Shown here in pieces: positions 1-7,612 of a DNA stretch of 18,831 nt. Location: assembly GCA_041859875.1 (NCBI GenBank), contig JBFLFY010000030.1, positions 1 to 18,831 of the forward strand, written 5' to 3'. Below the pieces are notes generated by a model, which searched no databases, was not told where the DNA came from, and was given only the letters and a program-made list of their open reading frames with translations. The stretch is from Thermocaproicibacter sp041859875. GTDB lineage: Bacteria > Bacillota > Clostridia > Oscillospirales > Acutalibacteraceae. Numbering within the stretch: the stretch's first letter is position 1; each line of letters starts with the position of its first letter. The position numbers and the translations under genes are program-made.

Positions 1-746
1 AGAAGATCAGGCGCTTCCGGATGATCCTTGAGGTAGAGGAGATTTACGCTGATGTTCCCGGAACAAAAAAGCGGTTGGATAAAGCGGAAAAAAAATTAAT
101 CGACTGTGCGGATGCCTATTTGTTTTCCACAGAACTGCTAAGAGATAGAGTTACAAAAAGCGCGGCCAATACGGTTTTGTATGGAAGTTATACTATTCCA
201 TCGCAGCATGCAGAACATAAGATTGATGGTAAAATTCACCTTCTCTATGCTGGAATAATCGATAGCCATAAATTGGGCGCTTTTCGAGCAATTGAAGCAA
301 CCAAATACCTATCTAGCCTGTATGTCCTTCACATTATTGGGTTTGGAGAAACGGAAAAACTATGTGCCCAAATTGATTTTTTGAATAAAACAAATACTTG
401 CAAAATTGTGTTTGACGGATTAAAAACAGGAGACGAATATATTGCATATTGTCAAAATTGTGATATTGGTCTGAGCACGCAATCTATGGTAGGAAAATAC
501 CAAAATACATCTTTTCCAAGTAAAATTCTTTCTTATTTGTCAATGGGACTTCATGTCGTTTCCTGCGAAACAGAATGTGTAAGAAAATCTGCTATTGGTA
601 GTTTGGTTTCTTATTATAAAGAAGATACTCCGGAAGCGATCGCCGACACAATTATGTCGGTCGATCTGAGCCAGCCCTATGACAGCAGAAATACAATTAG
701 GAAGTTGGATCTGCAATTTGTAGAAGATATAAAAAAGCTGCTGTAA
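1..746 (+). CDS. Glycosyltransferase, GT4-like, 5' end outside the window
   Basis: This is the C-terminal part of a sugar transferase that probably adds a residue to a cell-surface polysaccharide intermediate at the cytoplasmic membrane face. The reading frame is open to the first base (first full codon at position 3), so the Met codon at 21 is internal; the sequence running into LEVEEIYADV looks like the middle of a GT-B enzyme. The visible C-terminal half has a beta-alpha pattern beginning LLYAGIID and a donor-site-like stretch SFPSKILSYLSMGLHVVS, typical of GT4 enzymes. A flippase gene follows 15 bases later, which supports a polysaccharide locus. The donor and acceptor sugars cannot be told. 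The family call is fairly firm; the exact GT family is an inference. Confidence 0.8.
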   Translation, partial: KIRRFRMILEVEEIYADVPGTKKRLDKAEKKLIDCADAYLFSTELLRDRVTKSAANTVLYGSYTIPSQHAEHKIDGKIHLLYAGIIDSHKLGAFRAIEATKYLSSLYVLHIIGFGETEKLCAQIDFLNKTNTCKIVFDGLKTGDEYIAYCQNCDIGLSTQSMVGKYQNTSFPSKILSYLSMGLHVVSCETECVRKSAIGSLVSYYKEDTPEAIADTIMSVDLSQPYDSRNTIRKLDLQFVEDIKKLL

Positions 747-761
747 AAAACGAGGTATGAA

Positions 762-2159
762 ATGCATTCAATCAGAAAACTTGTGGGAAAGTCAAAATCG
801 GAAGATCGGCTGAATCAGATCGTCCTGAAAAACACTGTGGGTGCTTTTATCGTAAAAGGCGGATCGGTAATCGTTTCGCTCCTGACCATGCCTGCCTATA
901 TCCGGTATTTTGACAATCAGAGTGTGTTGGGCATCTGGTTTACAATCATATCAATCTTGAACTGGATTTTGAACTTTGATTTAGGGATAGGGAACGGATT
1001 GAGAAACCATCTGGTTCAGGTATTTGTCAAACGCGATAGAAAAGAACTTAAAAAATATATCTCATCGGCCTACTTTACCTGTATTTTTGTCTCTATTGTG
1101 GCCTTTTTGATAGGCTTTTTTGTGTTTTCCTATTGTAACTGGAACTCGTTTTTCAATATTTCCACAAAGGTAATCGCCTCTAATGTCTTATTACAGACAG
1201 TCCGAATTATATTTGCAGGAGTCCTTCTGCAATTTGTGTTAAAACTTATCACTTCAATTCTATATGCTATGCAAAAGTCTGCCATCCCCGGATTTCTAAA
1301 CCTGATTTCTAATCTTATTTTACTGGTATTCGTTACAGTAAAGCGGGAGGGCAATGTCACTTCCAAGCTGATATCTTTGGCATGGATGAATATATTAGCA
1401 GTGAATATTCCACTACTCTTGGCAACAGTCTTAGTGCTATATTTTGGGCTAAAAAAATGTTTCCCAAGCATCAACTCTATTGATAAAAGACATATAACAC
1501 ATATTATGAAGCTGGGTGGAGCTTTTTTCATTATCCAATGCATGTATATGATTATTATGAATACCAACGAATTTCTGATAACCTGGTTTCTCTCGCCAAA
1601 GGATGTTGTGGATTATCAGATTTATAATAAAATCTTTATGTTGATCGGAACCATTTTTAACCTAGCCCTTACGCCCATCTGGTCGGCTGTCACGCAGGCC
1701 GCTTCAGAAAAAAAGTACACATGGATCATGAAAGTGTATTCATTGCTAAAAAAATTATCCTTATTAGGAGTCTTCTGCAATTTTCTGCTAGTTCCGTTTT
1801 TGCAGTCTATAATTAATCTCTGGTTGGGCAATAGAGCAATCCATGCTAATATTGGGTATGGACTGATTTTTGCGGTTTCCGGCAGTCTGTTTATCTGGAA
1901 TGGCGTTATATCCAGCATTGTAAATGGAATTGGAAAAGTTAAATTGCAGTTGCTTTTAATGTCGATTGGCGCAGTATTGAATTTTCCGGTTGCTTACCTT
2001 TTTGTCATGATAACGCATAGCTGGATTTCCATTATTATTGCTAACGTAATTGCTTTGCTGCCTTACTGTTTTATTCAACCTATCTGGATTTCACGTTACT
2101 TCGAAAAATTGCAAGCACACTGTAAAAGTGTCACAGTAAAAATGCATGTCAACTCATGA
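762..2159 (+). CDS. Wzx-type polysaccharide/oligosaccharide flippase
   Basis: A 465-residue integral membrane protein of the polysaccharide transporter (PST, MOP superfamily) type, expected to flip lipid-linked oligosaccharide units across the cytoplasmic membrane. It has about 12-14 hydrophobic segments separated by short basic loops. The N-terminal region (KNTVGAFIVKGGSVIVSLLTMPAYIRY) and the following LNWILNFDLGIGNGLRNHLV are characteristic of Wzx and related exporters, and the length fits the family. The start at 762 has an upstream GAGG at a good distance. It lies 15 bases after the glycosyltransferase, so the two are probably co-transcribed. The stop codon is six bases before the CTAG that flanks an insertion sequence, which may separate the gene from its original downstream partners. 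The substrate is unknown. Confidence 0.85.
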   Translation: MHSIRKLVGKSKSEDRLNQIVLKNTVGAFIVKGGSVIVSLLTMPAYIRYFDNQSVLGIWFTIISILNWILNFDLGIGNGLRNHLVQVFVKRDRKELKKYISSAYFTCIFVSIVAFLIGFFVFSYCNWNSFFNISTKVIASNVLLQTVRIIFAGVLLQFVLKLITSILYAMQKSAIPGFLNLISNLILLVFVTVKREGNVTSKLISLAWMNILAVNIPLLLATVLVLYFGLKKCFPSINSIDKRHITHIMKLGGAFFIIQCMYMIIMNTNEFLITWFLSPKDVVDYQIYNKIFMLIGTIFNLALTPIWSAVTQAASEKKYTWIMKVYSLLKKLSLLGVFCNFLLVPFLQSIINLWLGNRAIHANIGYGLIFAVSGSLFIWNGVISSIVNGIGKVKLQLLLMSIGAVLNFPVAYLFVMITHSWISIIIANVIALLPYCFIQPIWISRYFEKLQAHCKSVTVKMHVNS

Positions 2160-2169
2160 ATTTGTCTAG

Positions 2170-2185
2170 GGGCTGTTTGAAAAAT
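2170..2185 (+). repeat. IS left terminal inverted repeat
   Basis: GGGCTGTTTGAAAAAT, imperfect partner of the right end at 2999-3014. It is preceded directly by CTAG at 2166-2169. Confidence 0.85.
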
Positions 2186-2198
2186 CGAGAGATATGTG

Positions 2199-2958
2199 CT
2201 ATTTCAACAAAATCATGATAGCAGCAAGATAGACAAACGCCAAGAAGGAAGCATCCAGCTTATCGTATCGTGTGGCGATTCTTCGAAACCATTTTATCTG
2301 TTGAAAAAAGCATTCGATCAAATGACGCTCTTTGTAGAGAACCCAGTCGCAGCGCCATGGATTCACTGTATTGGCTTTTGGCGGAATAGTATATTCGCTG
2401 TCTTGACGTTGGATATAATCCAGTATTTCTCCGGTCCCATACGCCTTGTCGGCAAGGACATTACTCTGAGAAATATCAATGTGAGAAAGTACATCAACAG
2501 CTGCTTTCGAATCGTTTATGTTTCCAGCTGAAAGTTGAAAATATAAGGGGTTCCCCAGTCCATCCACAACAGCGTGAATTTTGGTATTCAATCCACCTTT
2601 GGTGCGTCCAACGGCCTTATCAGCCGTTTTTCTCCCCTCCGTTTGCACTTTGATGTACCTTAACACAAGTGGAATCGATGCTGATGTTTTCCATATCAGC
2701 GTCTGAAGAAAGAACACGGAAAACTTTCTCTAAAATGCCATTGTCCCGCCACTTTGCAAATCTCGAGTATACCGTCTGCCATGGTCCATAGCAGGAAGGC
2801 ATTTCTCGCCATTGTGCACCACTTCTGGCAATCCAGAGCATCCCGTTCAACATATCACGGTTACTCTTTGCCGGACGCCCACGCTTTCCTGTCTTTTCAG
2901 GTGGAAAAAATGTTTGAATTTGTTCCCATTCTTTACTTGTTATTTCATAGCGTTTCAT
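2199..2958 (-). CDS. IS5-family DDE transposase in two frames (needs a frameshift)
   Basis: Transposase that cuts and joins the element's ends. The first frame (2958 to 2620, 112 residues) holds the N-terminal DUF4096-like domain (GKRGRPAKSNRDMLNGMLWIARSGAQWREMP) and the first catalytic Asp in SIDSTCVKVHQ. The second frame (stop at 2199) holds GGLNTKIHAVVDGLGNPL, the second Asp in VLADKAYG and the Glu in LIECFFQQIKWFRRIATRYDKL, so the DDE triad is complete. Joining them needs a +1 (or -2) shift near the A5 run (minus strand; 2627-2631), giving ..GGEKTADKAVGRTKGG... Two-frame transposases are common in the IS427 group of IS5, so this is more likely programmed frameshifting than decay, but a plain frameshift mutation cannot be excluded. 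Confidence 0.85.
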
Positions 2959-2998
2959 ACTTTGAGTTTACATAATCTTATACTTCTGTGCAACTTTT

Positions 2999-3014
2999 AT
3001 TTTTCAAACAAGGC
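2999..3014 (-). repeat. IS right terminal inverted repeat
   Basis: Read on the minus strand it is GCCTTGTTTGAAAAAT, matching 13 of 16 bases of the left end. It is followed on the plus strand by CTAG at 3015-3018. Confidence 0.85.
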
Positions 3015-3137
3015 CTAGCGGTCGAAAAAAATATGATTGTCGGTGTTGGCTGTCTTAATGTCCTGTCGATCTCAAATCAACCTATAGATATGGGGACATA
3101 TAGTGCCTTTGGCAGGGCAATTTTCAGAAAGCGTACT

Positions 3138-4094
3138 ATGAAAATGCAAAGTAGAAAAATCAAGAATTTTCTTTGGGTTGGAATCCCTCTCCTTGCCCTT
3201 TTGCTTATTTTCCACAATTCCATGTATCCGATTCGTCAGTCCGACCTGCAGAGCGGTTTTGTTCTGAATGCCCTGAACCGTTTTTTTGCCTCCATCGGGC
3301 TCAATGTAGTTCTCACGCAGTTCGAGGTTCGAAAACTGGCACATTTTATTGAATATTTTATCTTTGGCTGTCTACTGACTGCTGCGATTCAAATTATTCT
3401 GAAAAAACAAAATGGCTTTTTATATGTTGAACTGTTCCTTTTCCTGGCCTTTCCGGTTGTGGATGAGACCATTCAGCTGCGCTATCCGGGCAGAGGCAGC
3501 AGCGTGCGTGACGTGCTGATCGATTTTGCGGGTTGCGTTGTGGGTATGGGAATTTGCCGTTTGGTTTGCAGAAACTTCAAGGACAATACAGAGCATTCCG
3601 GTATTTCAACCAACCGGATTGAACTTGTCGTAACGTCGAAGGACCGCGCCAAACGCCGGATTTTAACCGCAGTCACTGTCCTGTTTATCCTGTTCATTTT
3701 CCATAATTCCATGTTTCCGGGTCCACAGTCCAGCAACCAAAGCCAATATGTCATGAATCTTCTGAATCAGATGCTGGCCACTTTACGGAGTCCGGTTACG
3801 CTGTCGGAGTATTTTGTCCGAAAAGCCGCCCATTTTACGGAATATTTTATATTGGGCGCCTTAATGCTGATAACAGTCAGGTCTTACCGCAAGCCAGTTT
3901 TGAAATCTGCCTTTGCTGGAATGTTCTTTCTTCTACTTGTTCCCGTGATTGACGAATTCATCCAGCTTTTTACGCCCAAACGTGGAAGCAGCGTGCTTGA
4001 CGTGGTGCTGGATTTCGGTGGCGGAATTGCCGGAATGTTGCTTTGCGGCTGGATCGTCAGTCTCCGGAAACGAAGTCTGACGAATAAAACTTAA
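3138..4094 (+). CDS. Tandem VanZ-like domain membrane protein
   Basis: A 318-residue membrane protein made of two VanZ-like domains in series. VanZ proteins are associated with low-level teicoplanin resistance and other envelope phenotypes, but their biochemical role is not settled. Both halves carry the same landmarks in the same order: IFHNSM(Y/F)P, VRK(L/A)AHF.EYFI.G, PV(V/I)DE.IQL and RGSSV.DV..DF.G. This points to an internal duplication, with a short polar linker containing NRIELVVTSKDRAKRR. Usual VanZ proteins have one such domain. The open frame runs back into the insertion sequence, so the start at 3138 (MKMQSRK) was chosen because the domain begins right after it; 3144 is also possible and no strong ribosome binding site is seen. 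A strong terminator follows, so this ends the transcription unit. Confidence 0.82.
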   Translation: MKMQSRKIKNFLWVGIPLLALLLIFHNSMYPIRQSDLQSGFVLNALNRFFASIGLNVVLTQFEVRKLAHFIEYFIFGCLLTAAIQIILKKQNGFLYVELFLFLAFPVVDETIQLRYPGRGSSVRDVLIDFAGCVVGMGICRLVCRNFKDNTEHSGISTNRIELVVTSKDRAKRRILTAVTVLFILFIFHNSMFPGPQSSNQSQYVMNLLNQMLATLRSPVTLSEYFVRKAAHFTEYFILGALMLITVRSYRKPVLKSAFAGMFFLLLVPVIDEFIQLFTPKRGSSVLDVVLDFGGGIAGMLLCGWIVSLRKRSLTNKT

Positions 4095-4121
4095 GTATGT
4101 ACTCTCTTATCCCCATTGGCA

Positions 4122-4163
4122 AAAGGCCGTCTCATTCAATTTTCTGGATGGGACGGCCTTTTT
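4122..4163 (+). terminator. Intrinsic terminator after the VanZ-like gene
   Basis: A 14-bp stem with one G-U pair (AAAGGCCGTCTCAT at 4122-4135 with ATGGGACGGCCTTT at 4148-4161), a 12-base loop and a T5 run, 27 bases past the stop codon. Confidence 0.9.
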
Positions 4164-4171
4164 GCGGAAAG

Positions 4172-4460
4172 TTACAGCTTTTTTCTAATTATATACAGAA
4201 CGGCTACACCAATAATCGTAACGCAATCACTTGCAAAATCGCTGATTTTTAGAATAAGCGGTTTGCTGGAAGAATACTCCGATAAAAGAATAATTGTATT
4301 GCCTAGCGTTTCAGGCAGCCAACGCCGTCTATGGCGCAAGCCACAATTTGGCTATCCGCAGCACTATTTTGCCGGTATAACAGAAGGAAGCTTCCGCAAT
4401 GGGACGACTACAACAATAAAGCTCGAAAAGCAAAAATAAGAACAGAAAGTGAACCTTGAG
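4172..4460 (-). pseudogene. Possible decayed lspA-like (signal peptidase II) remnant
   Basis: No intact gene lies here, but the minus strand contains pieces that together resemble the last two thirds of a signal peptidase II. The C-terminal piece (4303 to 4172) reads GNTIILL...SDFASDCVTIIGVAVLYIIRKKL, reminiscent of the family's GN.IDR and FN.AD..I.IG regions. The middle piece (4401 to 4312) reads FLLLYRQNSAADSQIVACAI.GVGCL. The two lie in different frames separated by eight bases (4304-4311); removing them gives GCLGNTI, like the family's GGALGN. Farther upstream, another frame gives a hydrophobic stretch ending IVVVVPLRKLPS. The D-R and G.VVDF motifs are missing. This is an eye alignment of short pieces; chance similarity of a hydrophobic translation is quite possible. 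Confidence 0.25.
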
Positions 4461-4467
4461 GTTTCTT

Positions 4468-4498
4468 AGTTCCACAAATTTGCGGAGCTGTTTTTTTT
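4468..4498 (+). terminator. Terminator-like hairpin with T8 run
   Basis: AGTTCCACAAA (from 4468) can pair with TTTGCGGAGCT (to 4489) with one wobble and one mismatch, and T8 follows at 4491-4498. It faces plus-strand transcription, but no convincing plus-strand gene lies between it and the terminator at 4122. Confidence 0.4.
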
Positions 4499-4708
4499 AC
4501 AGTCAATTACCCACTATCTAATAGGCGCAGCTTGGAAGAGTTCATGATCCGCTTACTCTTTCTTTGCATCGTTTTCAATTTGAAATGTTGTCAGAACTGG
4601 CGTTGATAAAAAATCAGCGGCATTGTTGTTCAAAAATGCTAATGAATAAAGCATACAAAAATCTGCTCAAATCAAGAATACCCCCGCCTAAAATATAGCA
4701 CAATATTG
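4499..4708. other. Intergenic stretch with no recognisable gene
   Basis: AT-rich sequence between convergent transcription units. I see no supported ORF, RNA gene or clear promoter in it. Confidence 0.5.
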
Positions 4709-4771
4709 ATAATAAGTAAAAATAAGGCAGGGCATAGGAGAAAAGATACGTTCCTTCTCTGAATGCCCTGC
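4709..4771 (-). terminator. Terminator of the gntP-glxK unit
   Basis: On the minus strand, GCAGGGCAT (4771-4763) pairs perfectly with ATGCCCTGC (4735-4727). An inner AGAGAA/TTCTCCT pairing lengthens the stem. A U-rich tail CTTATTTTTACTTATT follows. It begins about 45 bases past the glxK stop codon. Confidence 0.8.
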
Positions 4772-4815
4772 AATATTCTATGTGCCAAAATAAAAGCCAA
4801 ACGGTATGCTGCCAG

Positions 4816-5952
4816 TTAAAAGCCAATCCTGCCCATCAGGCGCATCACGTCATCCATCGTGGAGCGCAAGTCCCTGCTGCTTCTTTTCCTTGCTTCCTTA
4901 AACTCGACCGCAACCCGGTTGATGCTGAAAATAGACGTAACCCCCATTGTGTAAGCGTCGTCTATCTGGTCGCCAACATCGCCCACAACGGCTATCACAG
5001 GCACCCCGGCACGTTTTGCGCGCTTTGCAACGCCAATCACGACTTTCCCGCGAAGGCTCTGCGTGTCAATTTTTCCTTCGCCGGTAAATACCATGTCTGT
5101 ATCTTTCAGAAGCTGGTCAAAGTGAACGGTGTCCAGCACGGTTTCAATGCCCATCTGCAGCTTGGAATGCAGAAAAGCCACCATGCCTGCGCCCATGCCG
5201 CCTGCCGCACCGGAACCCGGCATCTGGGAAACATCAATTTTCAGGTCTTTTTGTACGACATCCGCAAAATGTTTCAGGCCAGCGTCCAGCAGGCGGACGG
5301 TTGCTTCATCTGCGCCTTTCTGCGGAGCGAAAATGTATGCCGCCCCCGTAGGCCCGTACAATGGATTGTCAATGTCGCACATGGTAACAATTTCAGTTTT
5401 TGCCAGCCGGGGGTCCAGCCCGGAAAGGTCGATGGAAGTTACATCCTGAAGCGTTCCTCCGGCCGGGACAAAGGCTTTTCCATCCCGGTCATAGAACTTT
5501 ACACCAAGCGCTGCCGCCATACCGGCCCCCGCATCGTTCGTGCAGCTTCCGCCCAGCCCCACAATGATTTTTTTACAGCCCGAACTGACTGCTGCGGCAA
5601 TCAGTTCCCCGACGCCGTATGTGGTGGCAGTGCAAGGGTTCAGGTGCCCTTCTGCGAGCGGAAGACCCGCACAGGCTGCCATTTCAATTACTGCCGTATC
5701 GCCGTTTACAACTCCGTAGAATGCTTCGGTCGGTTCGCCGAAAGGGCCTTTTACAGTAACAGGCTTTTTCTCACCTTTGAGTGCGCTCAGGAACGCGTCA
5801 ACGCTGCCTTCGCCGCCGTCTGCCACAGGAATCTGCACAACATCCGCACTGGGATACTGCGCTTGAATGCTTTGCTTCATGATTCCGCAAATTGCTGCGG
5901 AGGAGAGAGAACCCTTAAAGGAATCTGGAATCACAATAAACTTCTTTGCCAT
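4816..5952 (-). CDS. glxK: Glycerate 2-kinase (GlxK/GarK family)
   Basis: Cytoplasmic kinase that phosphorylates D-glycerate with ATP to 2-phosphoglycerate, feeding lower glycolysis. The 378-residue protein has the usual length and all the family landmarks: PDSFKGSLSS near residues 9-18, ADGGEGS at 44-50, the glycine-rich GLGGSCTNDAGAGM at 132-145, PGSGAAGGMGAGM near 245-257 and FTGEGKIDTQSLRGK near 289-303. The start is fixed by AAGGAG seven bases upstream. It is the last gene of a regulator-permease-kinase set with gntP and cdaR, an arrangement typical of glycerate or glucarate/galactarate catabolism. A hairpin lies between it and gntP, so it probably depends on read-through or on an unrecognised promoter. 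The symbol could equally be garK. Confidence 0.95.
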   Translation of the reverse strand: MAKKFIVIPDSFKGSLSSAAICGIMKQSIQAQYPSADVVQIPVADGGEGSVDAFLSALKGEKKPVTVKGPFGEPTEAFYGVVNGDTAVIEMAACAGLPLAEGHLNPCTATTYGVGELIAAAVSSGCKKIIVGLGGSCTNDAGAGMAAALGVKFYDRDGKAFVPAGGTLQDVTSIDLSGLDPRLAKTEIVTMCDIDNPLYGPTGAAYIFAPQKGADEATVRLLDAGLKHFADVVQKDLKIDVSQMPGSGAAGGMGAGMVAFLHSKLQMGIETVLDTVHFDQLLKDTDMVFTGEGKIDTQSLRGKVVIGVAKRAKRAGVPVIAVVGDVGDQIDDAYTMGVTSIFSINRVAVEFKEARKRSSRDLRSTMDDVMRLMGRIGF

Positions 5953-5987
5953 TGCAATTCTCCTTTCTCATAACAGAACTATTTTAC

Positions 5988-6031
5988 TCCAATAAAAAGA
6001 AATGGGCGCCCTTTTTCTGAAAAAGGCGCCC
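5988..6031 (-). terminator. Hairpin terminator or attenuator between gntP and glxK
   Basis: On the minus strand, GGGCGCC (6031-6025) pairs with GGCGCCC (6010-6004). The stem continues as a U/A helix with one bulged base and is followed by CATTTCTTTTTATT. It starts 15 bases past the gntP stop, so it is placed to reduce glxK expression relative to gntP. Confidence 0.75.
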
Positions 6032-6046
6032 CCAAATTTTCACAAA

Positions 6047-7438
6047 CTATTTTACAATCAGTGCGAGCAGTCCGATAAATATCATACCGGTGATGCCCAT
6101 AAGCAAGGTACACATGGTATGCGTTTTATAGCCCTGCTGCGGTTCCAGGCGCCCAAAGCTGGTAACAACCCAGAAGTAGCTGTCGTTCGCATGCGACACA
6201 GTCATAGCGCCTGCGCCAATGGCCATAACGGTAAGGGCGGCCAAGGCGGGGGAAGTCAGGCCCAAAACGTGCATCATAGAACCTTTGTCTGCATAAGAGC
6301 CCATAATAGCCGCCGTGGTTGTAATTGCCACGGTAGAAGAGCCCTGTGAAGATTTCAGGATAGCCGCAATTAAGAATGGGAACAGAATGCCGACGGAAGA
6401 AATTACATCTGCGTTCGCCTTGATGAATTCAACAAATCCGGCACTGGTAATGATTTTCCCTAAAACGCCGCCCGCTGCTGTAATGAACAGGATTGGACCG
6501 ACAATTTTTAAGGTTTCATTCGTTACGTCATAGAACTTGTCAAGCTTTTTCGTGGAAGCAAGCAGGTAAACACTGTAAAGTACGCCAGCCGTCAAAGCGA
6601 TAATCGGAGCACCGAGGAAATTGCAGATGGTGCCTAAAGCGCCCTTCCAGCCTGACATAGCGGAAATAGAGCCAACCGCCATCAAAAGAATCGGCAGCAC
6701 GATAGGAGCAAAAGACGAAAAAGTGCTGGGCAGAGTGCCATATTCTTTTACAAGATCATCGTAGCCCTTTTTCGTTTCGCTGTTTTCTTCTTCGTTGTCT
6801 TCTTCATCTTCCGGAGTCTTTACCTTTTTGCCGATGTATTTTGCGAAGAAATAGGCTACAATCAGGCACGGGATGGAAACCAAAACGCCCATGCCGATAA
6901 TCAGCAGCAAATTGTCGCCTAAGCCAACATAGCCAGCCGCCGCAATCGGTCCAGGAGTCGGTGGAATAAATACATGAGAAATGTATAAGCCAGCCGCCAG
7001 ACAAACGGTCATGGAAACACTGGATGCTTTTGTCCTTTGGCGTATGGCTTTCCGGATTGGATTCAGAATAACAAATCCACTGTCGCAGAAAACCGGAATG
7101 GAAACAATCCACCCCATAATTAGAACGGCAATATCCGGGTGTTTTTTCCCGACTAGTTTCACAACTGCATCGGCGAGCTTGATTGCACCGCCCGTTTTCT
7201 CCAAAATTGTTCCAATCAGCGCGCCGAGGATAATGACGATGCCGATGCTGGAAAAAGTTCCGCTGAAGCCCTGGCCGATAATTGTCGGCAGTTTGCTGAG
7301 CGGGATTCCAACAGCAATTCCCAAAAGAAGGGAAATCCCCATAATCGCCAGGAACGGATGCAGCTTGAACTTCGATATTGCAACAATCATAAGAATAATT
7401 GCAATAACAAAAGTGATAATCAGCGGTATCCCTGTCAT
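6047..7438 (-). CDS. GntP-family permease (gluconate/glycerate:H+ symporter)
   Basis: A 463-residue inner-membrane transporter of the GntP family, which imports gluconate, glycerate or related sugar acids with protons. It has about 12-14 hydrophobic helices. Family landmarks include FLAIMGISLLLGIAVGIPL near the N-terminus, FCDSGFVILNPIRKAI, the PPTPGPIAAAG signature, and SHANDSYFWVV near the C-terminus. A strongly acidic hydrophilic loop (TPEDEEDNEEENSETKK) splits the protein in the middle. The start has GGGGAGG seven bases upstream. The neighbouring glycerate kinase makes glycerate (or a sugar acid degraded to it) the most likely substrate; this is inferred from context. It has its own promoter, downstream of cdaR. 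Confidence 0.93.
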   Translation of the reverse strand: MTGIPLIITFVIAIILMIVAISKFKLHPFLAIMGISLLLGIAVGIPLSKLPTIIGQGFSGTFSSIGIVIILGALIGTILEKTGGAIKLADAVVKLVGKKHPDIAVLIMGWIVSIPVFCDSGFVILNPIRKAIRQRTKASSVSMTVCLAAGLYISHVFIPPTPGPIAAAGYVGLGDNLLLIIGMGVLVSIPCLIVAYFFAKYIGKKVKTPEDEEDNEEENSETKKGYDDLVKEYGTLPSTFSSFAPIVLPILLMAVGSISAMSGWKGALGTICNFLGAPIIALTAGVLYSVYLLASTKKLDKFYDVTNETLKIVGPILFITAAGGVLGKIITSAGFVEFIKANADVISSVGILFPFLIAAILKSSQGSSTVAITTTAAIMGSYADKGSMMHVLGLTSPALAALTVMAIGAGAMTVSHANDSYFWVVTSFGRLEPQQGYKTHTMCTLLMGITGMIFIGLLALIVK

Positions 7439-7483
7439 AGAACAGCCTCCCCAATAATTTTTGACTTATTGCCTAAAAAACAT

Positions 7484-7495
7484 TTGTTCGAACAA
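7484..7495. promoter_or_regulatory. Palindrome in the gntP leader, candidate operator
   Basis: TTGTTCGAACAA is a perfect 12-bp palindrome about 12-23 bases downstream of the predicted gntP transcription start. It shares its TTGTT...AACAA arms with a longer palindrome in the cdaR leader, so both may be sites for the same regulator, possibly CdaR. Confidence 0.5.
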
Positions 7496-7513
7496 CATTT
7501 ATTAGCCTATTTC

Positions 7514-7542
7514 AGTATAACTTTTTGGAATTTGGCTGTCTA
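7514..7542 (-). promoter_or_regulatory. Predicted sigma-A promoter of gntP
   Basis: Minus-strand TAGACA (-35, 7542-7537), a 17-base spacer and TATACT (-10, 7519-7514). The predicted start is near 7507, leaving a leader of about 70 bases. Confidence 0.7.
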
Positions 7543-7612
7543 TGTTCCGTGTGACAAAACAATAACGAATTATATGTTACGAAAGACATACTGCCTCCCC
7601 CTGCCTGCCGGG

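Larger units (their letters stand above)
2170..3014 (-). mobile_element. IS5-family insertion sequence (probably IS427-like), about 845 bp
   Basis: A complete insertion sequence with imperfect 16-bp terminal inverted repeats (GGGCTGTTTGAAAAAT on the left and, reverse-complemented, GCCTTGTTTGAAAAAT on the right; 13 of 16 match). Both ends are flanked by CTAG (2166-2169 and 3015-3018). This is either a 4-bp target duplication or a TA duplication with one more base at each end belonging to the element; both are usual for IS5-family elements. It carries one transposase in two overlapping frames on the minus strand. It lies between the flippase and the VanZ-like gene without cutting a recognisable ORF. 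Matching ends and intact flanks suggest a fairly recent insertion. Confidence 0.88.

Noticed and set aside
2988..3137. Upstream extension of the VanZ-like frame into the insertion sequence
   Set aside because: Its ATG lies in the IS right end, so it is an accidental extension; the domain starts only after 3138.
4116..4439. Plus-strand open frame of 107 codons
   Set aside because: It begins inside the terminator hairpin of the VanZ-like gene, has no ribosome site and no recognisable motif.
4614..4826. Minus-strand open frame of 70 codons, hydrophobic
   Set aside because: It runs through the glxK terminator hairpin and overlaps the end of glxK; it has no ribosome site or family motif.
4780..5973. 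Long plus-strand open frame (397 codons) opposite the glycerate kinase
   Set aside because: It is the antisense shadow of a clear glycerate kinase, is rich in Cys and His, and has no family motif.
6804..7454. Minus-strand open frame of 216 codons within gntP
   Set aside because: It is an out-of-frame shadow of the GntP permease, rich in Cys, Trp and His.
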